Counted from the first letter of the stretch, positions 14,473 to 23,302 are shown. The stretch: 64,000 nt of DNA from Bauldia sp. (GCA_028284325.1 JANQRX010000002.1:186001-250000); one strand, 5' to 3'. The notes: a model not told the origin generated them from the letters alone. Program-made: numbers and translations.

Positions 14473-16146
14473 GTGTGGGTGGACGTTGCGGTTCGTTTGG
14501 AGCGGGGTCTGGACGCGGTGGCGCGCTCGCGCGCCGCGTCCCTGGCGACCATCCTGCTCGTCACGCTGCTGGCGACCGCCCCCGGTTTCCTGACCCTGCC
14601 GATCGTCGACGGTTCGGAGTCGGCCTTCGCCGTCGGCGCCCGGGCGATGGCCGACAGCGGCAACATGGTCGCCATCCAGCGCCCGACGGCGGCCGCAACC
14701 GACCAATGGGATGCGCGCGGCGGCTACTGGGTGCAGGCCCTGGTCGTGGCGGTCACCGGTGCTGCCGATACGATTGCGGCGTATCGCATGCCGTCCCTTG
14801 CCGCGGCCCTGGCTGTTCCCGTGGCCGCGTGGTGGGCGGCCCTGGGCCTCATCCGCGCCCGTGGCGCCGTCCTGGCGGCGCTGTTCGTCGCCGCGAGCGG
14901 CCTGTTCAATATGCAGGCGCGGCTGGCCACGCCGGACATGGCGGTGCTGCTGGCGTCGGTGCTGGCCGCGGGGTTCCTCGCCCGAGCATGGCGTCCTGGC
15001 CTCCCTGAGGACAAGCGGACGCGGTACGCGTTGGGGTTTTGGGGGTGCGTTGCGCTGGCGTTCGTCTTCGGTGGCGTGGCGGCAATCAGTCCGTTGCTGG
15101 TGACGGCCGGAGTCTTGTCGTTCCGCCGGTCCGTCCAACCGGGTTTCCTGCACTCGAAAGCCGGTCCGGCGGCGCTCGCGGCCGCGATTGCGCTGTGGGT
15201 CGCCGTGTCGCTGATCGCCACCGCCGGTAAGGGGGCCGGGCTGGAGCCGGCCGAGCTGATGCGGCTTGGCATCCCCTCGCGGATCGAGGCGCCACCGGGG
15301 ACCTATTTCCTCCTCGCCCCGCTCTTGGCAGGACCGGCATTGGCGTTCCTGTTCGCGGGGTTCATCTGGCTTCTGGAAAACGGTGGCCGGCCGCCGGTGT
15401 GGTTCGCAGCGGCGTGGGCGATCCCGCCGTGGCTGATGGCCGAATTCTCGCCCGACAAAGTCGCCGCGCTGTTCCTCGCGGCGGTGCCGGGTCTGTGCCT
15501 GCTGGCGGCCATCGCCACGGACCGGCGCGTGGCGCTGGTGTCCGGCTTCATTGCGTGGCTGTTCTCGCTGGGCCTGTTCGTCTGGCCACCGCTCATCGCC
15601 GTCGGCGCGCTCGCCGTGGTGATCCTTGCCGAAGGCGGCGTCCCGGTCCTTGCAGCGGTGTGGCTCATTGCCGGTGCGGTGGCCGGGTCGGTCGCCTGGT
15701 GGTGGCTGTTCCGCCGCTACGCCGTCGGCTCCGCGGTGCTGGCCGTCGCCATGTCCATGCTGATCATCTGGGGGCTGTTCGGGTCGCTCCTGCCCCACAT
15801 CGGCGGCCTGCGGGTGGCGGAGCGTCTGAACGCCGCGACCATGGCCACCACCGGCTGCGCGATGCCGGACGTCACCGTCGCCGGTTTCGCCGAAGAGAGC
15901 GTGACGTTCGCTTTCAACGGCGCGGTGCGGTTCGTCGACACCGAGGCAGCGGTCGCGTTTCTGGCCGCCGACGGCGCGTGCCGGGTCGCGGTCGTCGATC
16001 GCGGCCTCCTGGCGTCCTTCCGGCAGCGCGCGGACGATCTCGGCATCGTCGTCGTCGACAATGCGCGCGTCGCGGGGGTCAATCTGCGCAAGCTCGATCT
16101 CGTCGAACTCCACCTGTTCACGCGATCGGCGGGGGAGGGATCGTGA
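14473..16146 (+). CDS. ArnT-like (GT83/PMT) polytopic glycosyltransferase
   Basis: Encodes 557 aa from a GTG at 14473. After a first membrane helix the periplasmic loop has LTLPIVDGSESAFAVGARAM, corresponding to the acidic catalytic loop of ArnT-type enzymes. RLATPDMAVLL follows, matching the ARxALTDM region, and about ten to twelve helices fill residues 60-440. The C-terminal part (residues about 450-557) is a soluble periplasmic domain. Such enzymes move a sugar from undecaprenyl phosphate onto lipid A, core oligosaccharide or protein. Its stop overlaps the GTG start of a PAP2 phosphatase (GTGA), suggesting joint work on lipid A or undecaprenyl-linked substrates. In Rhizobiales the Rgt enzymes add galacturonic acid; which sugar is used here is unknown. 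Confidence 0.88.
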   Translation: MWVDVAVRLERGLDAVARSRAASLATILLVTLLATAPGFLTLPIVDGSESAFAVGARAMADSGNMVAIQRPTAAATDQWDARGGYWVQALVVAVTGAADTIAAYRMPSLAAALAVPVAAWWAALGLIRARGAVLAALFVAASGLFNMQARLATPDMAVLLASVLAAGFLARAWRPGLPEDKRTRYALGFWGCVALAFVFGGVAAISPLLVTAGVLSFRRSVQPGFLHSKAGPAALAAAIALWVAVSLIATAGKGAGLEPAELMRLGIPSRIEAPPGTYFLLAPLLAGPALAFLFAGFIWLLENGGRPPVWFAAAWAIPPWLMAEFSPDKVAALFLAAVPGLCLLAAIATDRRVALVSGFIAWLFSLGLFVWPPLIAVGALAVVILAEGGVPVLAAVWLIAGAVAGSVAWWWLFRRYAVGSAVLAVAMSMLIIWGLFGSLLPHIGGLRVAERLNAATMATTGCAMPDVTVAGFAEESVTFAFNGAVRFVDTEAAVAFLAADGACRVAVVDRGLLASFRQRADDLGIVVVDNARVAGVNLRKLDLVELHLFTRSAGEGS

Positions 16147-17039
16147 GCCCGGAGGTGATCGCCAGCCGGATCGTCGAGGTGCCGCGGCGGATGGCGACGA
16201 ACGCGCGGATGTTTTTCACGTGGCGTCGCGGACGCTCGCGCCCCCCGGCACTGCCGATGCGGTCAACGTTGCAGGCGGTTGGGTTGGTGCTGGTGGCGAC
16301 CGTCCTGATGATGGTCGCCTTCGACGCCCGGATCATGGCGGCGGTCGCCACGCAGCCCGACCGGATCGATGTCCTGTTCGGCGCCATTACCCGCTACGGC
16401 AAGTCCGACTGGATCCTGTTCCCCACTGCTGTGCTCGCCCTGATCGGCGGCGCCGCCGACTGGCGACGGTGCCGGCCGCGCTATGCCGCGGCGTGGTCGC
16501 AAATCCTGGCGTTTGCGGTCACGGTGTTCATCGTCGTCGCCGCCTCCGGCCTGCTGACGAACGTCCTCAAGCCGCTGTTCGGCCGCCTGCGCCCGATCTA
16601 TGCCGACCACGTCCTGCACTTCGCGCCGTTCACCTTCGGCGATTTCCGCTTCGCCAGTTTCCCCTCGGGCCATTCGACCGTGATGGGGGCGATGGCGGTG
16701 GTGATCGCGTTCGGGCCCCGCTGGCTGCGCGTTCCGGGGCTGATCGCGGCCGGGGTCGTGGCGATCAGCCGGGTCATGGTGTCGGCGCACTATCCGAGCG
16801 ACGTGGTGGCCGGGCTCGCGGTGGGCGCCGCGGTCACTTTCCTGATCATCCGGGCCTTCGCGTCCTTCGGCTTCGGCTTCGAGCGGCGGGACGGCGTCAT
16901 CCGGTGGCGTTTTGGGGCGCTCTGCCAAGTCGCGCGGCAGAGCGGGCCAATCCTCCACGTGGTGCTTCTGACGGCGCTGGTGCGGGCGCTTGGGTTCGAC
17001 CGGTCTCAGCCGTCCGACGACAAGCCGGCGAACGCCTGA
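16143..17039 (+). CDS. PAP2-superfamily membrane phosphatase
   Basis: Encodes 298 aa from the GTG at 16143, which overlaps the upstream stop by four bases; an apparent longer frame runs through the glycosyltransferase and is not real. The three phosphatase motifs are complete: KPLFGRLRP (motif 1), PSGH within FASFPSGHST (motif 2), and SRVMVSAHYPSD (motif 3, SRx5Hx3D). About six membrane helices surround them, placing the active site at the periplasmic face. Members dephosphorylate lipid A (LpxE/LpxF), undecaprenyl diphosphate or phosphatidylglycerol phosphate. The coupling with an ArnT-like transferase favours lipid A or polyprenyl-phosphate substrates. The 3' end overlaps the convergent metC by 34 bases. 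Confidence 0.9.
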   Translation: MSPEVIASRIVEVPRRMATNARMFFTWRRGRSRPPALPMRSTLQAVGLVLVATVLMMVAFDARIMAAVATQPDRIDVLFGAITRYGKSDWILFPTAVLALIGGAADWRRCRPRYAAAWSQILAFAVTVFIVVAASGLLTNVLKPLFGRLRPIYADHVLHFAPFTFGDFRFASFPSGHSTVMGAMAVVIAFGPRWLRVPGLIAAGVVAISRVMVSAHYPSDVVAGLAVGAAVTFLIIRAFASFGFGFERRDGVIRWRFGALCQVARQSGPILHVVLLTALVRALGFDRSQPSDDKPANA

Positions 17040-18178
17040 TCGAGGTCGGCGATCAGGTCGCCGGGATCTTCCAGACCGATCGACAGCCGCACGATCGGGC
17101 CTTCCTCGGTCGGCAGCGCCCGGTACCGGGCCGGTTCGGCGTAGGCGACGAGGCTTTCATACCCGCCCCACGACCAGCCGATCCCGAACAGGCGCAGGGC
17201 GTCGATGAAGCGCTGGGCGGCCTCGACACTGCGATCGCGGAGCCTGAATCCAAGCAGTCCCGCGGCGCCGGTCATGTCGCGCTTCCACAGCGCGTGGCCG
17301 GGATCGTCGGGCAGCGGTGGGTAGAGGACGCGCTCGATCTCGGATCGCCTTTGCAGCCAGCGCGCGACCTCCAGCCCCGAACTGGCGTGCCGATCGAGCC
17401 GCACGCCCAGCGTCCGCAGGCCGCGCAGCGTCAGGAAGACGTCGTCGGGGCCGACGTAGAGACCCATCTGGCGGTGCGTGTCCCTGAGCCGCGGCCACAG
17501 ATCGCTGTTGGCCGAAACCGTGCCGATGGAGGCATCCGAGTGGCCGGCGATGTACTTGGTCGCGGCTTCGACGACGATGTCGGCGCCGAGATCGAGCGGC
17601 CGGCACCCGAGCGGCGTCGCCCAGGTGTTGTCGCACAGGACGATGAGATCGCGGGCCTTGGCGACGCCGGCGATCGCCGGCAGATCCTGCATGTCCAGCG
17701 TGTAGGATCCCGGGCTCTCGAGATAGATCGCCCTGGTCGCCGGGGTCACGAGGTCGGCGATCTCCGCGCCGATCCCGGGGTCTACGTACCGGGTGGTCAC
17801 GCCGAACCGCCGGAACAGCTTCTCGGCCGCCCGACGCGTGGGGTAGTACACGCTGTCGACCATCAGCACCTCGTCGCCGGCGGACAGCGTGGCGAGCAGC
17901 GCGGTGGTGCAGGCCGACAGGCCCGAGGGACACGCCACCGTGCCTGCGGCGCCGTGCAGTTCGGAGATGGCCGTAGCCAGTGCCTCGGTCGTTGGCGTCC
18001 CGGCCCTGCCGTAGGTGTAGCGCTGGTTGTCGGCGGCGAGATCGGCGGCGGAGTCGAACAGCACGGTCGAGGCGCGGATCACCGGCGGATTGATGAACGG
18101 TCCGGTGAGGTCGCGGTCGCGGCCGGTGTTTGCCAGGCGCGTGGCGGGTTGCTGATCGCGGTCGGATTTGCCTGACAC
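17006..18178 (-). CDS. metC: Cystathionine beta-lyase (PLP-dependent Cys/Met metabolism family)
   Basis: Encodes 390 aa from a GTG at 18178, the usual length of MetC. Longer versions of the frame extend into the upstream regulatory region and are unlikely. Family features are visible: RYTYGRAGTPT near the substrate loop, ACPSGLSACTTALLA at the phosphate-binding turn, YLESPGSYTLDMQD, LCDNTWATPLGCRPLDLGAD with the ring-stacking partner, and EAATKYIAGHSDA containing the PLP lysine. The enzyme cleaves cystathionine to homocysteine, pyruvate and ammonia. It overlaps the convergent PAP2 gene by 34 bases and is divergent from an amino-acid binding-protein gene. A cystathionine gamma-lyase or synthase activity cannot be fully excluded from sequence, but the WSWGGYESLV motif at the C-terminus favours beta-lyase. 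Confidence 0.9.
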   Translation of the reverse strand: MSGKSDRDQQPATRLANTGRDRDLTGPFINPPVIRASTVLFDSAADLAADNQRYTYGRAGTPTTEALATAISELHGAAGTVACPSGLSACTTALLATLSAGDEVLMVDSVYYPTRRAAEKLFRRFGVTTRYVDPGIGAEIADLVTPATRAIYLESPGSYTLDMQDLPAIAGVAKARDLIVLCDNTWATPLGCRPLDLGADIVVEAATKYIAGHSDASIGTVSANSDLWPRLRDTHRQMGLYVGPDDVFLTLRGLRTLGVRLDRHASSGLEVARWLQRRSEIERVLYPPLPDDPGHALWKRDMTGAAGLLGFRLRDRSVEAAQRFIDALRLFGIGWSWGGYESLVAYAEPARYRALPTEEGPIVRLSIGLEDPGDLIADLDQAFAGLSSDG

Positions 18179-18323
18179 GGGGCAACGCCTTTCACGCTGT
18201 GAAGCAGACGGATTAGCGGGGTGGCCGGAGGCCGTCAAACGGCGCGTGTCCAGCTTGACGATTCGCCGCGCCCCGGCCACAACGACGGCGAACCCCGCGC
18301 GTTGTGCAGCGCAAAAGGACGCT

Positions 18324-19328
18324 ATGCTGCGGACAGTTACTCTGGCGATCGTGATGGTCTGGGCCACGGCGGCGAGCCCGTCGACGCTGGACTCGGTGAT
18401 CGATCGCGACGAACTGCTGTGCGGCGTGGCCGACGATGTGCCGGGATTCAGCGAAAACCCCGCGGTCGGTCCGTGGCGCGGCTTCCATGTCGACTATTGC
18501 CGGGCGGTGGCGGCGGCGGTCCTTGGCGACGGGAGCGCCGTGACGTTCGTGCCGCTCGCCGATCGCGATCGCTTCGACGCGCTGCTCAACGGCGATGTCG
18601 ATCTCCTGTCACGCCACACCGAATGGACGATGTCGCGCGAAACCTCGCTCGGCCTGTCGTTCGCGGCGATCACGTATTACGACGGGCAGGGGATCATGAC
18701 CCCGTTGGAGACGGGGGTCACCTCCGCGATCGAACTCTCCGGGTCGCCGATCTGCGTCGAGTCCGGCACGCTGGCCGAACTCGATCTCGGGCGCTTCTTC
18801 GCCCGCAACGACATGACCCTCGACGCGGTCGTCTTCGAAACGCTGGACGAGGCGGTCTCGGCCTATGCGAGCGGCCGTTGCCGAGCCCTCAGCGCCACCT
18901 ATGCGGCGCTGCACGCGATCCGCGCCGATCAAGAGCGCCCGCGCGAGCACGCGATCCTGCCGGATGTCCTGTCGCGCAAACCGGTGGGGCTGGTGGTGCG
19001 CGGCGACGACGATGCCTGGAAGACGATCGTGCGATGGGTCCATTTCGCGCTGGTGACGGCCGAAGCGCTCGACGTGACCTCGGCGACCGTCGGGGCCATG
19101 GCCGACGGTGACGACGAGGACGTCCGCCGGCTTCTGGGCGCCGACGGCGCACTGGCCGAAGGTCTGGGCCTCGCGCCGGACTGGGCGGCGCGCATGGTCG
19201 GCGAGGTCGGCAACTACGCCGAAATCTTCGAGCGCAACCTCGGTGCCGAGACGCGGCTGCGGATGGAGCGCGGGCTGAACGCCCTGTGGAACGCCGGCGG
19301 TCTCCAGTACGCGCCCCCGATCCGGTAG
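18324..19328 (+). CDS. Amino-acid ABC transporter substrate-binding protein (AapJ/family 3 type), orphan
   Basis: Encodes 334 aa from the ATG at 18324, preceded by AAAAGGA, with a signal peptide (VTLAIVMVWATAAS). The mature protein has the family pattern: LLCGVADDVPGFSE, WRGFHVDYCRAVAAAVLGD, LLNGDVDLLSRHTEWTMSRE (the polar-ligand region with the TxxR motif), then a second lobe ending ALNAGGLQYAPPIR-like as in AapJ/BztA. No permease or ATPase genes are next to it, so it may serve a transporter encoded elsewhere or act as a sensor. Two extra cysteines (FHVDYCRA, SGRCRA) differ from typical AapJ. It is divergent from metC, which may hint at sulfur amino acids, but that is weak. Confidence 0.86.
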   Translation: MLRTVTLAIVMVWATAASPSTLDSVIDRDELLCGVADDVPGFSENPAVGPWRGFHVDYCRAVAAAVLGDGSAVTFVPLADRDRFDALLNGDVDLLSRHTEWTMSRETSLGLSFAAITYYDGQGIMTPLETGVTSAIELSGSPICVESGTLAELDLGRFFARNDMTLDAVVFETLDEAVSAYASGRCRALSATYAALHAIRADQERPREHAILPDVLSRKPVGLVVRGDDDAWKTIVRWVHFALVTAEALDVTSATVGAMADGDDEDVRRLLGADGALAEGLGLAPDWAARMVGEVGNYAEIFERNLGAETRLRMERGLNALWNAGGLQYAPPIR

Positions 19329-19362
19329 CGCCGGCGGCCGGAACCGCCGACGCCCGCCTCGA

Positions 19363-20580
19363 TCAGAAGTCGCCGCCGTGCAGCAGGGGGGTGATCCGGC
19401 GCAAGGTCACCCTACGGTTCTGCCGCTCCGGCCCGGCGGTCGGAACCTTCAGGAAATGCTCGCCGTAGCCCTGGGTGATCAGGTTCTCCGGCGGCACGTT
19501 GAAGTAGGCGGTCAGCACATAGGCGACGCTTTCCGCGCGGCGATCCGACAGGGCCAGGTTGGCGAGATCGGTGCCCACGGCATCGGTGTGGCCCTCGACG
19601 AGGATGATCTCGTCGGGATCGCGCCGGAGGATGCGCTCCAGCGCCCAGCCGATGCGTTCCATGCGCCGGACCTGGTCGCGCGGGATATCGGCGCTGCCAA
19701 ACTCGAAGGTGACGGCATCGACGTCGATGCGGCGCAGCTTGTTGCGCAGGCGCCCGCTGCTGCGGATTTCCCGCAAGGAGTAGGCCCGCTCGACCTGCTC
19801 GACCGGAGGCGCCAGCAACGCCTGTTCGAGCTGGCGATCGGAGGCGCGTTCGCTCTCCACGATGTACTCCTGCTGCGGGATGCGAACCTCCAACCGGGGG
19901 AGGTCGACGCGCAGATCGAGGGCGGGGCCGGTCTGCTCGGCGGCCGTATCGATCAGGATCCGCGTCCGGCCGTTGCGACCCTGGCGCGTGCGCCGGATGA
20001 TCTCGCCGTCCGGGGCGCGCACGGTGACGATGCGGACGCCGTTGGGGCGCACCACCGTGGTCGTCGTGGTGCCGTCGTCGGCGACGCTGCGGGTGCGCTG
20101 GCCGCCATCGCCGGCCAGGCGCGCGGTGTCGTCGTGCTGGACCTCGAGCTGGCTGCCGCGGCGCACGATCACGCGGTCGTCGTCGGTTTCGACCACCTGC
20201 TCAGGCGGGGCTTTGAGCGGCAGTTCCTCTACCGGTGCCTCTTCCGGCGGGGCCTCCGTGATCTCGGTTTCGCCTGCCTCCGGCTCCAGCGGCGGCAGCG
20301 GCTGGTTCGGGTTGGCGCGGGCGAGTTCGAGGCGTCCCAGGGCGCGTCGCAGCGCGCGGCGGGCCTCCCGCACATTGCCGTTGCCGGCCATGGCCGAACG
20401 CAGGATCGCGCGTGCGTCGCGCACCTCCTGCTCGGCCTGCGCCACCGGGTCGATGGCCGGCCCGCTGGTCTCGGCCTGGGCCAGAATCCACAATCCGCGC
20501 TGTTCGGCGACCGCCGGTCCGCCGGCGGCGGTGATGAACCCGGCGGCCACGACCGCCGTCACGATGAGTCCGATCTTCAT
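19363..20580 (-). CDS. OmpA-family peptidoglycan-associated protein
   Basis: Encodes 405 aa. A signal peptide (MKIGLIVTAVVAAGFITAAG) is followed by an Arg/Ala-rich helical segment (about residues 45-90) and a Pro/Glu-rich linker (PLPPLEPEAGETEITEAPPE). A charged middle region includes GRNGRTRILID. The C-terminal OmpA domain covers about residues 280-400, with VTFEFGSADIPRDQVRRM and the peptidoglycan-binding motif EGHTDAVGTDLANLALSDRR. No N-terminal beta-barrel is seen, so this is a periplasmic, peptidoglycan-binding protein rather than a porin. This layout is common in Rhizobiales. The gene is alone on its strand, 88 bases downstream of sseA. Confidence 0.87.
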   Translation of the reverse strand: MKIGLIVTAVVAAGFITAAGGPAVAEQRGLWILAQAETSGPAIDPVAQAEQEVRDARAILRSAMAGNGNVREARRALRRALGRLELARANPNQPLPPLEPEAGETEITEAPPEEAPVEELPLKAPPEQVVETDDDRVIVRRGSQLEVQHDDTARLAGDGGQRTRSVADDGTTTTTVVRPNGVRIVTVRAPDGEIIRRTRQGRNGRTRILIDTAAEQTGPALDLRVDLPRLEVRIPQQEYIVESERASDRQLEQALLAPPVEQVERAYSLREIRSSGRLRNKLRRIDVDAVTFEFGSADIPRDQVRRMERIGWALERILRRDPDEIILVEGHTDAVGTDLANLALSDRRAESVAYVLTAYFNVPPENLITQGYGEHFLKVPTAGPERQNRRVTLRRITPLLHGGDF

Positions 20581-20668
20581 CTTCCGTCGTCCTTGGTCTC
20601 AAGCGGCGCTGTGCACCGCGAACATGCGGCTAAACAAGGACAATGCGGTTGAACGGGACCTGAACGGA

Positions 20669-21526
20669 TCAGGGCGATGTCGCGACCACGATTTCGGTGT
20701 CGTCGCGGCCCGCCCATTCCGTCCACGAACCGTCATAGAGGCGCGGTGGCGGCGCGCCGAGGCGATCGAGGGCGAGGCTCAGGATCGCGGCGGTGACGCC
20801 GGTGCCGCAGGTGGTGATGATGGCGCGATCGAGGTCGACTCCGGCCTCCGTGAAGGCCGCCCGGAGGTCGTCGGGCGTGCGCAAGCTGCCGTCGGTGATC
20901 AGGCGGTCGTAGGGAAGGTTGAGGCTGCCGGGCATGCTGCCGGAGGACAGGCCCGGCCGGGGTTCGGGCGCCTCGCCGCGAAACCGCCCCGCCGACCGCG
21001 CATCCACGATCTGCTGCGACGCAGCGCCGGCGGACGCCGCGCGTACCTCGTCGAAGGCGATGACCCGGTCGGCACGAAACGCAGGCTCGAACGTTGCCGG
21101 CGGGTGCGTCGTGGTGTCGCCCGTGACCGGACGGCCTTCCTCGCGCCAGCGCTTCAGCCCGCCGTCCAGCACCGCCACGCGTTCGGCCCCCATGACCTTG
21201 AAGGTCCACCAGACACGGGGGCCGGAAAACAGGCCCTCGCTGTCGTAGACCACGATCGCGTGATCGTGGGCGATTCCCATACGGCCGACGGCCGTCGCGA
21301 AGGCCGCCGGCGTGGGCAACATGTGGGGCAGGTCGGTCTCGTGGTCGGCGTGCTCGTCGAGGTCGAAGAAAACGGCGCCGGGAATACGGGCCTGACCGTA
21401 CTCGCCGTGCGGATCGCGTCCGGCGGTGGGCAGGAACCACGACCCGTCGACGATCCGCACCTCCGGATGGTCGAGATGCTGTGCCAGCCAGTCGGTGCCG
21501 ACGATCGGACCGCGCGGCCAATCCAT
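20669..21526 (-). CDS. sseA: 3-mercaptopyruvate sulfurtransferase (tandem rhodanese)
   Basis: Encodes 285 aa with two rhodanese domains: an inactive N-terminal one (about residues 10-130, PGAVFFDLDEHADHETDLPH) and an active C-terminal one (about 150-280). The active loop is CGTGVTA, the form typical of mercaptopyruvate sulfurtransferases rather than thiosulfate rhodaneses (CRKGVTA). WTFKVMGAERVAVLDGGLKR marks the end of domain one. The ATG at 21526 shares one base with the stop of alaX (TGATG), and cysK lies just upstream, forming a three-gene cysteine-related operon. The enzyme transfers sulfur from 3-mercaptopyruvate, a cysteine transamination product, to thiols or cyanide. Confidence 0.93.
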   Translation of the reverse strand: MDWPRGPIVGTDWLAQHLDHPEVRIVDGSWFLPTAGRDPHGEYGQARIPGAVFFDLDEHADHETDLPHMLPTPAAFATAVGRMGIAHDHAIVVYDSEGLFSGPRVWWTFKVMGAERVAVLDGGLKRWREEGRPVTGDTTTHPPATFEPAFRADRVIAFDEVRAASAGAASQQIVDARSAGRFRGEAPEPRPGLSSGSMPGSLNLPYDRLITDGSLRTPDDLRAAFTEAGVDLDRAIITTCGTGVTAAILSLALDRLGAPPPRLYDGSWTEWAGRDDTEIVVATSP

Positions 21527-22245
21527 CAGGGTCCGTCCGCGAAGCGGATGCGCACGCGGCGGTTCTGCCGGCCCTTGCTCTCGATCTTGCCGATCGCCAG
21601 CGTGCCGATCTCGCCCGTGCTCTTCACATGGGTGCCGCCGCAGGGCTGCAGATCGATGTCGCCGATCCGGATCAACCGCACGCGGCCCGCACCCATGGGC
21701 GGCATCACCTTCATGGTCTTCACCAGCGAAGGATTGGCGCGCAGTTCGTCGTCTATGATCCATTCCTCGGTGACCGGATGGTCGGCCGCGACCAGCTCGT
21801 TCAGGCGCGCGTTCAGTTCGTCCTTCGGCGGTATCTCGCCGTCGAGGTCGAAATCGAGCCGGCCCTGGTCGGCCTTGATCTGGCCGCCGGTGACCGGGAA
21901 CGGCAGGACCACCGACAGGAGATGAAGGCCGGTGTGGACGCGCATGTGGCGGTGGCGCCGCTCCCAGTCGAGGATGGCGGTCACGCGCTCGCCCGGCTCC
22001 GGCAGCGGCTCGCCCTCGTTCGGGACGTGGACGATGTCGGCCTTGTCGTCGCCGTACACGGCGGTGGCGACCCGGCTGGTGCCGGCCGGGGTGGTCAGGT
22101 GGCCGGCGTCGCCCGGCTGGCCGCCGCCCGTGGCGTAGAACACGGTGCGGTCGAGAACGATGCCGCCACGGTCGTTGATGGCGGTCACGGTCGCCTCAGT
22201 CTCGCGGCGATAGGGGTCGTCCCGGAACAGAAGCTCCGTGCCCAT
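21526..22245 (-). CDS. Alanyl-tRNA editing protein (AlaX-type)
   Basis: Encodes 239 aa from the ATG at 22245. This is a free-standing editing domain that hydrolyses mischarged Ser- or Gly-tRNA(Ala). The zinc-binding residues are present as HTGLHLL (HxxxH) and CGGTHV (CxxxH), and the GGGQPGD motif (YATGGGQPGDAGHL) is near the N-terminus. Size and the presence of that N-terminal OB-like part place it with the AlaX-M group. Located 13 bases after cysK and overlapping sseA by one base; the three are probably one operon. Its link with cysteine synthesis is regularly seen in Rhizobiales, but the reason is not obvious. Confidence 0.92.
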   Translation of the reverse strand: MGTELLFRDDPYRRETEATVTAINDRGGIVLDRTVFYATGGGQPGDAGHLTTPAGTSRVATAVYGDDKADIVHVPNEGEPLPEPGERVTAILDWERRHRHMRVHTGLHLLSVVLPFPVTGGQIKADQGRLDFDLDGEIPPKDELNARLNELVAADHPVTEEWIIDDELRANPSLVKTMKVMPPMGAGRVRLIRIGDIDLQPCGGTHVKSTGEIGTLAIGKIESKGRQNRRVRIRFADGP

Positions 22246-22258
22246 GGCGGTCCTCCGG

Positions 22259-23302
22259 TCAGTCGGGTGTCGGCTCGAAGGGGATGTCGATCGCAGGGCC
22301 ATCGCCCATCCAGGGCGGCACCGGCAGGTCGCGCTCCTTCAGGAAGGCCGGGTTGAACAGCTTGGACTGGTAGCGGGTGCCGTAGTCGCAGAGCATGGTC
22401 ACGATGGTGTGCCCCGGCCCCATGTCGCGGGCAAGGTGCATCGCCCCGGCGATATTGATCCCCGACGAGCTGCCGAGGACCAGGCCCTCGTGCTCCACCA
22501 GGTCGAAGACCACATCCAGCGCCTCGCGGTCGTCGATGCGGTAGGCCTTGTCGACCGGCGCGTCCTCGAGATTGGCGGTGACCCGGCCCTGACCGATGCC
22601 CTCGGTGATCGAATTGCCTTCGGCCTTCAGTTCGCCGGCGGTGTAGTGGCCGTAGATCGCTGACCCGTGGGGGTCGGCAAGCGCGATCGTCACGTCCGAC
22701 CTGCGCTTCTTGAGCGCCATCCCCACCCCGGCGAGCGTGCCACCGGTGCCGACGGCGCTCACGAAGCCGTCGACGCGGCCGTCGGTCTGGCGCCAGATCT
22801 CTGGCCCGGTGGTGTCGATATGGGCCTGGCGATTGGCGGTGTTGTCGAACTGGTTGGCCCAGATCGCGCCGTTGGGTTCGGCGGCCGCCAGCTGCTCGGC
22901 GAGACGGCCGGATACCTTCACGTAGTTGTTGGGATTGCGGTACGGGACCGGGGGAACCTGGATCAGTTCCGCGCCGGCGGCGACCAGGGCGTCCTTCTTC
23001 TCCCGGCTCTGGCTGTCCGGGATCACGATCACCGCCCGATATCCCAGAGCGCGGCCGATGACGGCCAGGCCGATGCCGGTGTTGCCGGCGGTCCCCTCGA
23101 CGATGACCCCGCCGGGGCGGAGGGTGCCGCGTGCCTCGGCGTCGCGAATGATGGAGAGCGCGGCGCGGTCCTTCACCGACTGCCCGGGATTCAGGAACTC
23201 GGCCTTGCCGAGAATGTCGCAGCCGGTGGCTTCCGACGCGCGGCGCAAACGCACCAGCGGCGTGTTGCCGACGAGGCCGACAACGCTCGTGTTCACGTCC
23301 AT
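22259..23302 (-). CDS. cysK: Cysteine synthase A (O-acetylserine sulfhydrylase)
   Basis: Encodes 347 aa from the ATG at 23302; an in-frame upstream start is less conserved. PLP lysine lies in NPGQSVKDRAALS. The substrate-binding loop reads EGTAGNTGIGLAVI, the glycine-rich phosphate-binding loop VGTGGTLAGVG, and GSSSGINIAGAM follows near the C-terminus. It catalyses O-acetylserine + sulfide to cysteine. It is longer than the E. coli enzyme (323 aa) and has a C-terminal tail (PVPPWMGDGPAIDIPFEP) typical of a Rhizobiales subgroup. EGTAGNTGIG replaces the common EPTSGNTGIG, which may reflect a different sulfur donor or a CBS-like preference, but the operon with sseA suits cysteine metabolism. Confidence 0.92.
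   Translation of the reverse strand: MDVNTSVVGLVGNTPLVRLRRASEATGCDILGKAEFLNPGQSVKDRAALSIIRDAEARGTLRPGGVIVEGTAGNTGIGLAVIGRALGYRAVIVIPDSQSREKKDALVAAGAELIQVPPVPYRNPNNYVKVSGRLAEQLAAAEPNGAIWANQFDNTANRQAHIDTTGPEIWRQTDGRVDGFVSAVGTGGTLAGVGMALKKRRSDVTIALADPHGSAIYGHYTAGELKAEGNSITEGIGQGRVTANLEDAPVDKAYRIDDREALDVVFDLVEHEGLVLGSSSGINIAGAMHLARDMGPGHTIVTMLCDYGTRYQSKLFNPAFLKERDLPVPPWMGDGPAIDIPFEPTPD

Noticed and set aside
15399-16142. Extension of the PAP2 frame into the glycosyltransferase gene
   Set aside because: Out-of-phase Arg-rich sequence; the GTG at 16143 overlapping the upstream stop is the start.
18179-18323. Possible SAM-binding riboswitch before metC
   Set aside because: A GCTAA element and some hairpins are visible, but the consensus of SAM-II or SAM-V elements is not met.
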